The translations under genes and the position numbers were made by a program. The notes below the pieces were generated by a model. It did not search any database, had not been told where the DNA came from, and saw only the letters and a list, made by a program, of their open reading frames with translations. Source: Stutzerimonas stutzeri (GTDB taxonomy: Bacteria > Pseudomonadota > Gammaproteobacteria > Pseudomonadales > Pseudomonadaceae). From it: DNA of 64,000 nt. Each line of letters opens with the position of its first letter. The stretch's first letter is position 1. Positions 9,804 through 18,896 of this stretch are shown in pieces. The stretch spans positions 310,001-374,000 of the forward strand of contig NZ_JAMOHZ010000001.1 in assembly GCF_024448715.1 (NCBI RefSeq), written 5' to 3'.

Positions 9804-11270
9804 ATGAACGCATCACTGATCATCCTGGCGTTGACTGTCGCCAGCTTTCTTCTCGGCTTCTTACGCGACCTGTTCATTGCCAAAGCCTTCGGCCTGAGCT
9901 GGGAAGCGGACCTTATCTTCGTGGCACTGATCCTGCCGATGTTCTTCGAGAACTTCCTCGGCCTCGCGCTTCGCGATGCGATGATCCCTTACCTGCAGAA
10001 ATTACGCAGCCAATCTGAAGCCCTGTTCGAAACCGTGAGCCGCTGGCTTTACTGGCGTGTAATGCTTATGGGCGCCGCTGTAAGCACTATTGCCATCGTC
10101 GGCAGCTATTGGATTCTCAACCTGCTGGCGCCAGGTTGGTCGGACGCTCAGGTTGCCTCCGGGCAATTGGTGTTCTGCGTGGGTGCTGTGTTGATCGCGG
10201 TTCAGGCCGTACTGTATTGCCAGGGTGCACTGCTCAATATGGATGAGGTGTTCATCCTACCGATGGTGCGAACGGTACTACTCAATGCCGGCGCGATCAT
10301 CGGCATCCTGTTGTTTCAACCCACCGGGATGGTGATATTTATTGGCATGCTGCTGCCCCAGTTGGCGTTGATCCTGGTGCAGCACCGACGTATCGCTTAT
10401 CTGCGCGGAGGTGTCGAGGTCGAAGCGACCGGTCACGGTGGTGGCTTCGGCCTCGCATTCGCCCCGATTCTACTGGCCGCCGGCGCGCAACAGGGCTGCA
10501 TTCTCGCCGAGCGGATGTTCGCCTCCTTTCTCGACGAGGGCAGCATCACGATGCTCTCGTTTGCGTTCCGCATCGTCACGATTCCGCTCACGCTTTATGC
10601 ACTGTCGGTGCTTTCGGTGCTCTTCCCTCGCTTCGTTTCCAGTTGGAACGACGAAGATCTCAGCGGCCACGCCGTGGTGATACGCAAGGGGTTGCTGGCA
10701 ACTCTGCTGTTTCTGGTCCCCGCCGCGGTGGTGCTCTGCTCGTTCCCCCAGACGGTTGTATCGGTGCTCTTGGAACGAGGTCAGTTCGGTGCCACGCAAA
10801 CCGACGCCACGGCATCGCTGGTGATCCTGTATGCGCTTGGTCTCCCGGCGATGGGGCTGGCGCTGTTATGGGGGCGCGCCCTCCTCGCCCAACATCGGTC
10901 GCGGCTATTTTTGGCGATTACGCTGGTCAGCTCTGTACTGACTATCAGCCTCGATGCATTGCTCTACCGTCAATACGGTGCCGAAGGCCTTGCATTTGCG
11001 TTTTCCAGCGGAGCGGCGCTGCAGGCGATATTCATGGGACTGTACGTCTATCGGGCGTCGCCAAAAGGACTGGCTCTTAGCGTTCTCCTGCGTTGGGTGG
11101 CGACTGGCGCTGCAGTTGCCACCGCGCTGCACTGGCTCCCCGCCCCGCACGGCCTGCTCCAGTTGTGCCTGTACATCGCGCTGGTGTTATGTGCCTTTGC
11201 GGCAGGTGTGGTATTGCTCGGCGAGCGGGACCTGTTCAAACCGGCCTATTGGTCGATGAAGAAGACCTGA
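9804..11270 (+). CDS. MviN/MurJ-family (MOP superfamily) lipid-linked flippase
   Basis: A polytopic membrane protein of 488 aa with about 13-14 hydrophobic segments. Its N-terminal SFLLGFLRDLFIAKAFGLSWEADLIFVALILPMFFENFL block resembles MurJ/MviN exporters (R-D/E-x-x-I/L-A-x-x-F-G and A-D-x-F/I-F-V-A positions). Family members flip undecaprenyl-linked precursors across the inner membrane. MurJ proper is usually ~510 aa and sits elsewhere in pseudomonads near rpsT/ribF, so this may be a paralogue for an exopolysaccharide, like PslK-type proteins. No glycosyltransferases lie nearby, so the substrate is unknown. An AGGA element precedes the ATG, and a strong terminator follows before the convergent oxidoreductase gene. 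Confidence 0.7.
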   Translation: MNASLIILALTVASFLLGFLRDLFIAKAFGLSWEADLIFVALILPMFFENFLGLALRDAMIPYLQKLRSQSEALFETVSRWLYWRVMLMGAAVSTIAIVGSYWILNLLAPGWSDAQVASGQLVFCVGAVLIAVQAVLYCQGALLNMDEVFILPMVRTVLLNAGAIIGILLFQPTGMVIFIGMLLPQLALILVQHRRIAYLRGGVEVEATGHGGGFGLAFAPILLAAGAQQGCILAERMFASFLDEGSITMLSFAFRIVTIPLTLYALSVLSVLFPRFVSSWNDEDLSGHAVVIRKGLLATLLFLVPAAVVLCSFPQTVVSVLLERGQFGATQTDATASLVILYALGLPAMGLALLWGRALLAQHRSRLFLAITLVSSVLTISLDALLYRQYGAEGLAFAFSSGAALQAIFMGLYVYRASPKGLALSVLLRWVATGAAVATALHWLPAPHGLLQLCLYIALVLCAFAAGVVLLGERDLFKPAYWSMKKT

Positions 11271-11356
11271 CCGTACGGAGCTGCACGGTTGCTGGTTGTG
11301 CTACAGATCAAGCAACCGATGTGACGCGATTGCGGATTCAATCCAGGCGCAGAAAC

Positions 11357-11384
11357 AACGAAGGCCGCATCAGCGGCCTTCGTT
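11357..11384. terminator. Stem-loop terminator between convergent genes
   Basis: A 12-bp perfect stem (arms AACGAAGGCCGC and GCGGCCTTCGTT) with loop ATCA, followed on the plus strand by a short T-rich stretch. It sits between the stop of the flippase gene and the stop of the leftward oxidoreductase gene, and could serve both. Confidence 0.8.
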
Positions 11385-11402
11385 TGATTTGCACAACAGC
11401 CG

Positions 11403-12626
11403 TCAGCCGCCCATGACCATCATCCCGACCGACCCTGTCGGGCGCGCGTCCGCGCTATGGCTGACCGTCGCGACTCGCTCTGCACGCTGCTGCATGACGA
11501 TCTCCAGCGCGCGACTCGGCAGAATGTCGACATCGTCAAAGGTGATCAGCTGCCCTGGCTCGACCGCACGCTTGAGTGCGGTCTTGCGCAACAGCCCGAT
11601 CGGAACATGATCTGGATTCTGGTCGAGCTTGAGCGCCTCACCGCGGAACTGATAACCGCCGATACCGCGCTCGATCAGCTCACCGGGGCGCATGGCCCGC
11701 TTGGCGATAGCACCGACGCCTAGCGTCGGCGTGGTCGAGTTATTCAGCAACACGCCACCACCATTGAGCACGCGGCGCACGGTCTTGCCGACCTCCAGCG
11801 AACACAGGTGGAACGGACGCAGCAGCGTGTAATAGGGTCCTGGGCCGAGCTTGAAATATTCGACAGCAGCTCGCTGGTTGTCGTCATGCCCGCAGACCAG
11901 GAACACGCCCCCCGCCAGATAGCCGGAAGGAATCACGTAATCAACGAACGGCTGACCAAGGCGCTCGGCCATCATGCCCAGCAAATTGCCTGTTTCAGTC
12001 AGGTTGGTTGAAGCGAGCCCTTCCAGTCCCTGTTTGGTGATGGTCGCGCCGAGGCCGTTACCCACGATTGCCTGTTCGATCTGCACCTTGGTGCCGTCAG
12101 TGAATGAGGTCGTCTGGTCGATGCTAATGCCTTGACGCTTTGACCAGTAGGCCATGTCCTCTGGCGACGGATCATGGTTCAGATAGCCTTTCATATTGCC
12201 GTATACCAACGGCTTGAAGCCCATCATCAGGGCCTCCTCATGCAGTGCCGCCAACGACCCCGGCTGGTCGCCTTCAGCCTCGGTGATGAAGCCCTTGCCA
12301 GCAAGATAGGAGCCAGTAGTGACTTGCAATTCGGCATTGATCGTTATCACCGGCAGGCCGGCTTCGAAGGCACGCTCGATGACCTCGGTGCCATGGAATA
12401 CGTCACCGCTGCACTCGACGATCAGGTCAGCGCTGTCGATCAGTTGGTCGATGGAATTGGTGAGGCGATCGGTCAGTGGGAAATCGGTAAAGGAGTTGAG
12501 CGGCCGACGGGTCAATACGCGGGAGATTTCCAGATCCTGGTAGTGCTGCTTGATCAACCGAACAAAACAGTGGGCGATCATTCCTGTGCCGGATACACCG
12601 ATCTTTTTGACGCGCGAGGTAGACAT
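11403..12626 (-). CDS. Homoserine-dehydrogenase-like NAD(P)-binding oxidoreductase with C-terminal SAF domain (COG4091-like)
   Basis: The N-terminus has a Rossmann fold (KKIGVSGTGMIAHCFV, residues ~6-22), followed by DLIVECSGDVFHGTEVIERAFEAG, the pattern of homoserine-dehydrogenase-type NAD-binding domains. The C-terminal ~90 residues (GELIERGIGGYQFRGEAL ... VEPGQLITFDDVDI) look like an SAF/antifreeze-like domain. The catalytic domain of true homoserine dehydrogenase and the ACT domain are not apparent. This architecture is known as predicted homoserine dehydrogenase COG4091 and often occurs near polysaccharide genes; the reaction is unknown. I prefer the ATG at 12626 (GGA seven bases before it) over the in-frame ATG at 12638, which lacks an SD. 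It converges with the flippase gene. Confidence 0.7.
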   Translation of the reverse strand: MSTSRVKKIGVSGTGMIAHCFVRLIKQHYQDLEISRVLTRRPLNSFTDFPLTDRLTNSIDQLIDSADLIVECSGDVFHGTEVIERAFEAGLPVITINAELQVTTGSYLAGKGFITEAEGDQPGSLAALHEEALMMGFKPLVYGNMKGYLNHDPSPEDMAYWSKRQGISIDQTTSFTDGTKVQIEQAIVGNGLGATITKQGLEGLASTNLTETGNLLGMMAERLGQPFVDYVIPSGYLAGGVFLVCGHDDNQRAAVEYFKLGPGPYYTLLRPFHLCSLEVGKTVRRVLNGGGVLLNNSTTPTLGVGAIAKRAMRPGELIERGIGGYQFRGEALKLDQNPDHVPIGLLRKTALKRAVEPGQLITFDDVDILPSRALEIVMQQRAERVATVSHSADARPTGSVGMMVMGG

Positions 12627-12882
12627 AAGCGAATCCATTCAATGGGCAACGATGCTAGGACCGCGGCGAAAGAGAAAGATTTTGTAGGCAATTAATAAAG
12701 TCTGGCCTAAGGCCATCGTGATCGCAGCAATCTGTAGGGATGCGCTAAATGCAAGCTAAGCGCTGACAGGGGATTTCAGCCAATTGATAACGACAAAAAG
12801 GGATAAATGACTCAGCGTTATTTCTGTCGCCAGATTTGGAATGGCGAAGGAAACGGCGTTGCACCGCTTCCTATCAGTTGAG

Positions 12883-13383
12883 CTAGTTGAGCGATGCGAT
12901 GGCAGCTTCGTAATCGGGCTCGGAACCAATTTCGGCGACCAGTTCGCTGTGCAGCACTTGGTCCTGTTCGTCCAGCACGACGACCGCGCGCGCAGATACG
13001 CCAGCGAGCGGGCCAGTGGCGATCAGCACACCGTAATCCTCGAGGAACTCGCGGCCACGCATGGTCGAAAGATTGACCACGTTCTCCAGGCCCTCGGCAC
13101 CGCAGAAGCGCTTCTGGGCAAACGGCAGGTCGGCGGAGATACACAGCACCACCGTGTTATCCAACCCATTGGCTTGAGCATTGAACTTGCGCACCGAAGT
13201 GGCACAAGTCGGTGTATCGATACTCGGGAAGATGTTAAGAACCTTGCGCTTGCCGGAGAAGCTGCTCAGCGCAACATCAGCCAAGTCACCGCCAACCAAG
13301 CTGAACGGCTTGGCTTTCTGACCGACTTGCGGGACGGCACCAACAACCTTGATCGGGTTGCCTCTGTGGGTAATTTCAGTCAT
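12883..13383 (-). CDS. tpx: Thiol peroxidase (atypical 2-Cys peroxiredoxin)
   Basis: Reduces H2O2 and alkyl hydroperoxides with thioredoxin as reductant. In the 166-aa product, peroxidatic Cys60 lies in [16 protein letters not shown] and resolving Cys94 in [11 protein letters not shown], with a third Cys at 81; these match the family positions (61, 95, 82 in E. coli Tpx). The start at 13383 is chosen because AAGGAG lies five bases upstream; an upstream in-frame ATG at 13401 would add six residues and has no SD. It is downstream of, and in the same direction as, the alanine symporter gene, about 50 nt apart, but a functional link is not obvious. Confidence 0.95.
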   Translation of the reverse strand: MTEITHRGNPIKVVGAVPQVGQKAKPFSLVGGDLADVALSSFSGKRKVLNIFPSIDTPTCATSVRKFNAQANGLDNTVVLCISADLPFAQKRFCGAEGLENVVNLSTMRGREFLEDYGVLIATGPLAGVSARAVVVLDEQDQVLHSELVAEIGSEPDYEAAIASLN

Positions 13384-13432
13384 GTGAACTCCTTCGGTCA
13401 TAGGCCGCGAGAGGCTCTCGCGGCCCGGATTA

Positions 13433-14785
13433 TCAGGCTACCGGGTTACGGGCAAAGTATTCCTTGGTCAACTTGACCACGACCGGACTCAGCAGCAATA
13501 GGGAGATCAGGTTGGGAATGGCCATCAGCCCGTTGAGGGTATCGGCAAACAACCAGGCGAAATCCAGCTGCGCGATTGCGCCGAACGGTACCGCCAGTAC
13601 CCAGACGACGCGAAACGGCCAGATCGCCTTGGTGCCGACCATGAATTCCCAGCACCGCTCACCGTAATAGCTCCAGCCCAGGATGGTTGTAAAGGCGAAT
13701 ACCACCAGGGCGATCGTCAACACTGCAGCCCCGAATCCAGGCATGGCCGATTCGAACGCGGCGGCCGACAGTGCAGCACCGCTTTCGCCACCCGTCCAGA
13801 CGCCCGAGCAGACGATTGCCAGACCGGTAATGGAGCAGATGATAATGGTATCGATGAACGTCCCCATCATGCCGATCAGGCCGGAGCGCACGGAACTCTG
13901 CGTGGTGCCGGCTGCCTGCGCGATACCGGCAGTACCCAGTCCTGCCTCGTTGGAAAAAATACCGCGCGCCACGCCGAAGCGAATCGCGGCCATGACGGCC
14001 GCACCGGCAAAGCCGCCAGTGGCAGCGATTGGCGTGAAGGCATGGGTAAAGATAAGGTCGAATGCCCTCGGGATTTCAGCCGCATGGACCACCAGCACCA
14101 CAATACCTGCGATTACATAGGCCACGCACATGAACGGCACCAGCGCGGCGGCTACTGCGCCGATCCGCTTGATGCCGCCCAGGATAACCAACCCGACGAA
14201 CACCATGGTGACCAGGCCGGTGACCCACAGCGGCACCGAGAAGGTGCTCTCGAGCGCAAGCGCCATGCTGTTCACCTGCACCATGTTGCCGATTCCGAAA
14301 CCGGCCAGCCCGCCGAAGATCGCAAATGCGCCACCCAGCCATAACCAGCGCTTGCCCAGGCCATTCTTGATGGCATACATCGGGCCACCGACATGCTCGC
14401 CGCGATCATCCTTCTCACGGTAATGCACCGCCAGGACGACCTCACAGTACTTGGTCGCCATTCCCACCAGCGCCGTGCACCACATCCAGAACAGCGCACC
14501 AGGGCCGCCGAGGAAGATCGCAGTGGCGACGCCGGCGATATTGCCGGTACCGACGGTGGCGGCCAAGCAAGTCATCAGCGCCTGGAACGGGCTGATTTCG
14601 CCTGTTGACTCATCGCCCTTTGCGCGTCCACGCCAGATCAGCGCAAAGCCGGTTCCGATGCGCACCAGAGGCATGAACTTGAGCAAGATCATGAGGAAGA
14701 AACCGGTGCCGAGAATCAGCACCAGCATGGGAGGTCCCCAGACGAGACCGTTAACGCTATTGACCAGGTTTTGCAGGAATTCCAT
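13433..14785 (-). CDS. Alanine/glycine:cation symporter family (AGCS) protein
   Basis: A sodium-coupled amino acid importer of the inner membrane, 450 aa with about 10-11 hydrophobic segments. Family signatures are visible: the [31 protein letters not shown] region near residue 75-110, [12 protein letters not shown] near 135 and the [17 protein letters not shown] motif near 280. D/L-alanine or glycine is the usual substrate of AGCS members; the exact substrate cannot be read here. The leader region upstream (14786 onward) is long and featureless. Confidence 0.92.
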   Translation of the reverse strand: MEFLQNLVNSVNGLVWGPPMLVLILGTGFFLMILLKFMPLVRIGTGFALIWRGRAKGDESTGEISPFQALMTCLAATVGTGNIAGVATAIFLGGPGALFWMWCTALVGMATKYCEVVLAVHYREKDDRGEHVGGPMYAIKNGLGKRWLWLGGAFAIFGGLAGFGIGNMVQVNSMALALESTFSVPLWVTGLVTMVFVGLVILGGIKRIGAVAAALVPFMCVAYVIAGIVVLVVHAAEIPRAFDLIFTHAFTPIAATGGFAGAAVMAAIRFGVARGIFSNEAGLGTAGIAQAAGTTQSSVRSGLIGMMGTFIDTIIICSITGLAIVCSGVWTGGESGAALSAAAFESAMPGFGAAVLTIALVVFAFTTILGWSYYGERCWEFMVGTKAIWPFRVVWVLAVPFGAIAQLDFAWLFADTLNGLMAIPNLISLLLLSPVVVKLTKEYFARNPVA

Positions 14786-15206
14786 TCAAGGCACCCTTAT
14801 TGATTATGTTAGACATCCTTGCCCAAGCGGCCCGCGTCGGAGCGCAGTAGAAGCACAACGCCTATAGCCTGACTGCCTCTCCCGCTCTACCGAAACGGCC
14901 AGTAATGACCCCGACTTCATATGCTGGGTACTACTACCGACAACTTGCAGAACCCTTGCCAGAGCCCTGTAATAGCTGCGACGCAAGGAGCGACCGAGCG
15001 ATCCTACCACCACCACAAGCGCTTGGCGCAACGTCGTTTTACATGCCGTTCGCACAGCATCGAAAAGACACTGAGAGGCTTGCAGATCGACCGATCAGTC
15101 ATCCCTGGTTGCCGGTTACGTAAGCCCAACAGAGTAGCCCAAGGCAGCAGCGCCGCCAGTCGATTCGCCACGTTTTTTTCAAGCGTAGATGCAACGCCGT
15201 AGCGCC
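14786..15206. other. Intergenic region without recognisable gene
   Basis: This 420-bp stretch lies between the symporter gene (start) and tamB (stop), both on the minus strand. Short open frames on both strands lack ribosome binding sites and protein-like composition. I see no tRNA cloverleaf, strong terminator or repeat; it presumably carries the promoter of the symporter gene. Confidence 0.5.
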
Positions 15207-18200
15207 TTAAAAATTACGCCGATAGAACACGTCAAGCGAACTGGCCAGCCCGCTAGCGGCTTCGAGAAAAATACGCTTGGTCAGCCGGTAACGCAGAGCA
15301 ACATTATTGGCAGATTCGAATACGCCAACCCCGTAACGGAGTGTCAGACGGTCGGTCAGTCGCCCGCTGGCGACTACGCTGGTCTCGGCGCCGCTGCCTT
15401 CGGTATCGAGTTGAAAATCCTGGATGCCCAGACGCTGCGCAACGTCTCCGGTTATTGACGCACTACCGGCTAGGCCGAGCCCGAGGGCGGCCTGTGCCAG
15501 CATATTGTTATCGCCAGAATCGGCACCCAGCGGCCGCCCAAGCACAAGATAGGACAAGGCCTGCTCCTGGCTCATCGCGGGTTCGGCAAACACGTTGACC
15601 CGCGGCTGTTCGGCGCTGCCGGTGATGCGCAAACCAGCGATGACGTTATCGGCCTCGATCCGCCGAATGGCCTCGATATTCAGGAATGGCTGTGACAGTA
15701 CGCCGGTAAACAGCAGTTGCGCCCGGCGTATGGTCAGGCGCTGGCCGTAGGCCCTGTAGCGCCCATTGTTGAGATTGAGCTCGCCGCGGGCATCGAGGTT
15801 GTCACCGATATGCAAATAACCGGCAAGGTCAGCAGTCAGGCCGAAACCTGAAAACCGCAGCCGGTCCTGGCCCACTTCGACATCGATGTCCATACGAATT
15901 GCCAACGGCGTCTGCGCCTCTTCAGCCTCTTCGCCGATGATCACCGTGTCTTCGGAAACCTTGACGGTTGACGGCGGCAATTCGCGAATAGTGATATCGC
16001 CGCGGGGCACGCGCACCTTGCCGGTCACGGCCAACTGATCATCGGCCAGTTGCAACCGTAGATCCGGCTCCACCTCCAGTTCGGCATAAGGCTCGACGAC
16101 AACCGGCAGCCGGCTGCCACTCACGCGCATATCCAGGTCCAGCGCGTCGCGCCAGTCCAGCGTGCCGGCGATCTCGCCCCGCCCCTGCTCGCCGCTACGC
16201 CAGTTGCCATCGAGGCGCACACGCTCACCGTTGATGACGGCGCGAATCTGCAACTGCTCGAAACTGACCGGTAGCTCGCTGCCAGCAATCTCGCCGCCGC
16301 TGAGGGTCAGCTCACCGTTGACCTGCGGCTGCTGCAAGCTTCCGGACAGCTCGCCATTGCCGTTCAGCTGCCCCTCCAGCCGCTCGACCTGAGCGACGAA
16401 GGGCTGAGCCACGCAGAGATCGAAATCGCTCAGGCGGAAGCTGCCGGAGATGGCTTTCGCATCAGTGCTTGGATCAACTTGCAAGCGCACATCGAGTTCG
16501 CCAAGTTCGCCGCCTTCGAAGCGTAATCGGCTATCGATTCGTTGCGGCGTCAACTCGCTGTTCAACGCCAGGGTTGCATAGGGAAATTCCAGCCACCGCT
16601 CGCCGTCGCGCATGCGCAGCGTGCCTGGACCTGCATCGACGCGAATGGTCCCGCTGGGACCCGTGCTCGGTAGATCCAGCGACAGGTCGGCGTTGACCTC
16701 GCCTTGCCAGATCAGATTGTTCGGCAAGTAGGCACCGATCGATTCCAGAGGAAAATCACGCAGGTGATAACGCAGCTGTGGATCAGGCAGTAGGCGCTGA
16801 TCCTCGGCACACAGCGTGGCGGAACCAGAGCCCCAGCAGTGTGCACCAAAGGTGATCCGGCCGCTGGCCAGCCGCTCCAGCGATGCCGGTTGCTGCAGCG
16901 ACCACTGCTGCCCCTTTGCGTCCAGCTCGGCCCGCACCAACCGCCCTTGCCAATCCTCGCCGTGCAGCCCGCCGTTCAGCGCCAGGGAAAAATCCAGCAA
17001 CGGGCCCTGCAATCGCAGTTCGGCCTCGTGCGCCTGCCGGCTGCCGTTGGCATTCACCTGCAATTGGCCGAGATCGGTTTCACCTGCCCGCAACCCGTCA
17101 GCGATGAGCCGCAGTTGACCACGTTCCCCCTCTTGAAGGTTGGCTGTCAGCTGCAGGCGCTCCACGTGGTTTTCCTGAAACGCAACATTGTTTCCCTCGA
17201 CCGCCAACTCGCCCTGGGGCGCTTGAGGTGTACCCGCCAGGCTCAGGTTACCGGCCAGCTGACCTTGCAGATCAGGCCAGAGTTGCGCCAAACGCGGCAA
17301 ATCCAGCTCCAGACTCGCCTGCAACGTCTTGGCCCAGCGGCCGCTGCCCTGGACCCGGTTGTCACCGAGCTGTAGATCAATGCGGGGGACACTCCAAGTG
17401 TCGTCCTGACCGCTCGCCTCCAGCTGTAGATGTAGCGGCTGCTTGCGCAGCGTGCCGTCCAGATCAAGATGCGCTTCGGCTTGTAATTGCTCGTCGCGCA
17501 GGGTGCCGCGGCTGCTGAGAATGCCACCGAGTTGGCCTGGCAATTCGGCGACCCAGTAGGAAGGATCGAGCCCGCTCAGATTCAAGGTGGTATTCCAGTC
17601 GATACCGTCGGCGAAGCCCACGCTTAGATTTCCGGTGGCCGCGCCCTGCCCGGCCTGTAACTCCAGTTGTGGCAGGTGCACAATTTCGAGGTCGCCGCTG
17701 ATAGGGCTTTGCAAGGTGAAGTCGCCGGAAGGCCCAGTCAGCGCCGCATTGAAGTTGCCTAGGTAATTGCCGTCTTCATACTGCAATTGTGCGTTTAGCG
17801 TGCGCAGCGCCACGGGCGGCTCTTCCACGCCTGGATACAGCCTGCGCCAAGGAAAATCGCGCCAGGCCAATTCCGCTTCGCCCGCTAATCCATCCTGCCA
17901 ATTGACCTGCCCGTTCAAGCTGATCCGCCGACCCTCGTCGACATCCAGCTGTAGCTCTTCCACCTGCGCCTGAGTGGCGTCGATCAAGCCGCTCAACGCG
18001 ATGCCGACCGCGCCGCCCTCGCCTTGAAAGCTGCCCTCGCCGATCACCCGGTAACCCTGCTTCAGATCGCCCTCGGCGGTCAGCTCAAAACTGTCCAGGC
18101 GCAGCGCATCAGGCAACTCAGGGGTGGCCTTGAAGCGCTCGATCACCAACAGCAGATTCGCCGGCAGCTCCGGCTCCAACGGGCGTACCCGGCCACTGAG

Positions 18201-18896
18201 CTTGGCATCGAGGTAGCCCTGGCTTTCGACATTCAGCATCAGGTGCTCACGTAGCTCACCATCCACCGCGATTTTCAGCGCCCAGGGTTGCTGACTAGGC
18301 GACTGGATGGCTGCATTGCCCGCCAGTTCCAGCGGCCAATCGCCGTTCGATTGCACGCGGCCAGCCATATCCAGCGAAAGATCTTCGCGGCGCACCTGTA
18401 AGGCCTTGATGTCCAGACCGTCCTTACGCCAGTCCGCGCGCAGTTGCAGGCTTTGCAACTGTTCGACGTCATTCAGCCGAAGCCGGCCGATCTCGACTCG
18501 CTCGATTCGAAGCTCCAGCGGCAATGTGATTTCGGGCAGGCTAAAGGGCTCGCTTGGTTCCTCATCAGGGCTGGGCGGAAATTGCAGATCGACATCCCCG
18601 GCAACCAGATGCTCGATACAAAGGGTCATGCGCAGCAGGCACGCCGGTGACCAGTCCATCCTCGGTGACGCCACCGTGACGCGGCTGCCGTCCTGTTCCC
18701 AAATCAGCCGCTCCGCCTGCCAACGACCGCCAAGACGCCCCTCGAACTGTTCGACCCGCACCCCTGGAATCTTGCTCAGGGCCCAGCGACTGCCCGACGT
18801 GGTGCCGAGCACGGCGCCCACAGCCAGAACGATCGACAACAGCACTGCAAGCACGACCAGCAGCGCCCAACCCATAATCCTCGTGGTACGCCTCAA
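15207..18896 (-). CDS. tamB: TamB, inner-membrane translocation and assembly module subunit (AsmA-like bridge protein)
   Basis: A 1229-aa protein with one N-terminal membrane anchor (IMGWALLVVLAVLLSIVLAVG, residues ~8-28) followed by a very long beta-rich periplasmic region built from amphipathic repeats. The conserved DUF490/TamB domain fills the last ~350 residues, including GRYRAYGQRLTIRRAQLLFTG and a terminal Phe (YRRNF). TamB spans the periplasm and works with TamA in outer-membrane biogenesis (autotransporter assembly, phospholipid transport to the outer membrane). The ATG overlaps the tamA stop by 4 nt, so the pair is translationally coupled. Confidence 0.95.
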   Translation of the reverse strand: MRRTTRIMGWALLVVLAVLLSIVLAVGAVLGTTSGSRWALSKIPGVRVEQFEGRLGGRWQAERLIWEQDGSRVTVASPRMDWSPACLLRMTLCIEHLVAGDVDLQFPPSPDEEPSEPFSLPEITLPLELRIERVEIGRLRLNDVEQLQSLQLRADWRKDGLDIKALQVRREDLSLDMAGRVQSNGDWPLELAGNAAIQSPSQQPWALKIAVDGELREHLMLNVESQGYLDAKLSGRVRPLEPELPANLLLVIERFKATPELPDALRLDSFELTAEGDLKQGYRVIGEGSFQGEGGAVGIALSGLIDATQAQVEELQLDVDEGRRISLNGQVNWQDGLAGEAELAWRDFPWRRLYPGVEEPPVALRTLNAQLQYEDGNYLGNFNAALTGPSGDFTLQSPISGDLEIVHLPQLELQAGQGAATGNLSVGFADGIDWNTTLNLSGLDPSYWVAELPGQLGGILSSRGTLRDEQLQAEAHLDLDGTLRKQPLHLQLEASGQDDTWSVPRIDLQLGDNRVQGSGRWAKTLQASLELDLPRLAQLWPDLQGQLAGNLSLAGTPQAPQGELAVEGNNVAFQENHVERLQLTANLQEGERGQLRLIADGLRAGETDLGQLQVNANGSRQAHEAELRLQGPLLDFSLALNGGLHGEDWQGRLVRAELDAKGQQWSLQQPASLERLASGRITFGAHCWGSGSATLCAEDQRLLPDPQLRYHLRDFPLESIGAYLPNNLIWQGEVNADLSLDLPSTGPSGTIRVDAGPGTLRMRDGERWLEFPYATLALNSELTPQRIDSRLRFEGGELGELDVRLQVDPSTDAKAISGSFRLSDFDLCVAQPFVAQVERLEGQLNGNGELSGSLQQPQVNGELTLSGGEIAGSELPVSFEQLQIRAVINGERVRLDGNWRSGEQGRGEIAGTLDWRDALDLDMRVSGSRLPVVVEPYAELEVEPDLRLQLADDQLAVTGKVRVPRGDITIRELPPSTVKVSEDTVIIGEEAEEAQTPLAIRMDIDVEVGQDRLRFSGFGLTADLAGYLHIGDNLDARGELNLNNGRYRAYGQRLTIRRAQLLFTGVLSQPFLNIEAIRRIEADNVIAGLRITGSAEQPRVNVFAEPAMSQEQALSYLVLGRPLGADSGDNNMLAQAALGLGLAGSASITGDVAQRLGIQDFQLDTEGSGAETSVVASGRLTDRLTLRYGVGVFESANNVALRYRLTKRIFLEAASGLASSLDVFYRRNF

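Noticed and set aside
14905-15202. Two overlapping 70-90-codon plus-strand frames between the symporter and tamB
   Set aside because: No ribosome binding site, no motif and Cys/Arg/Pro-rich composition; treated as non-coding.
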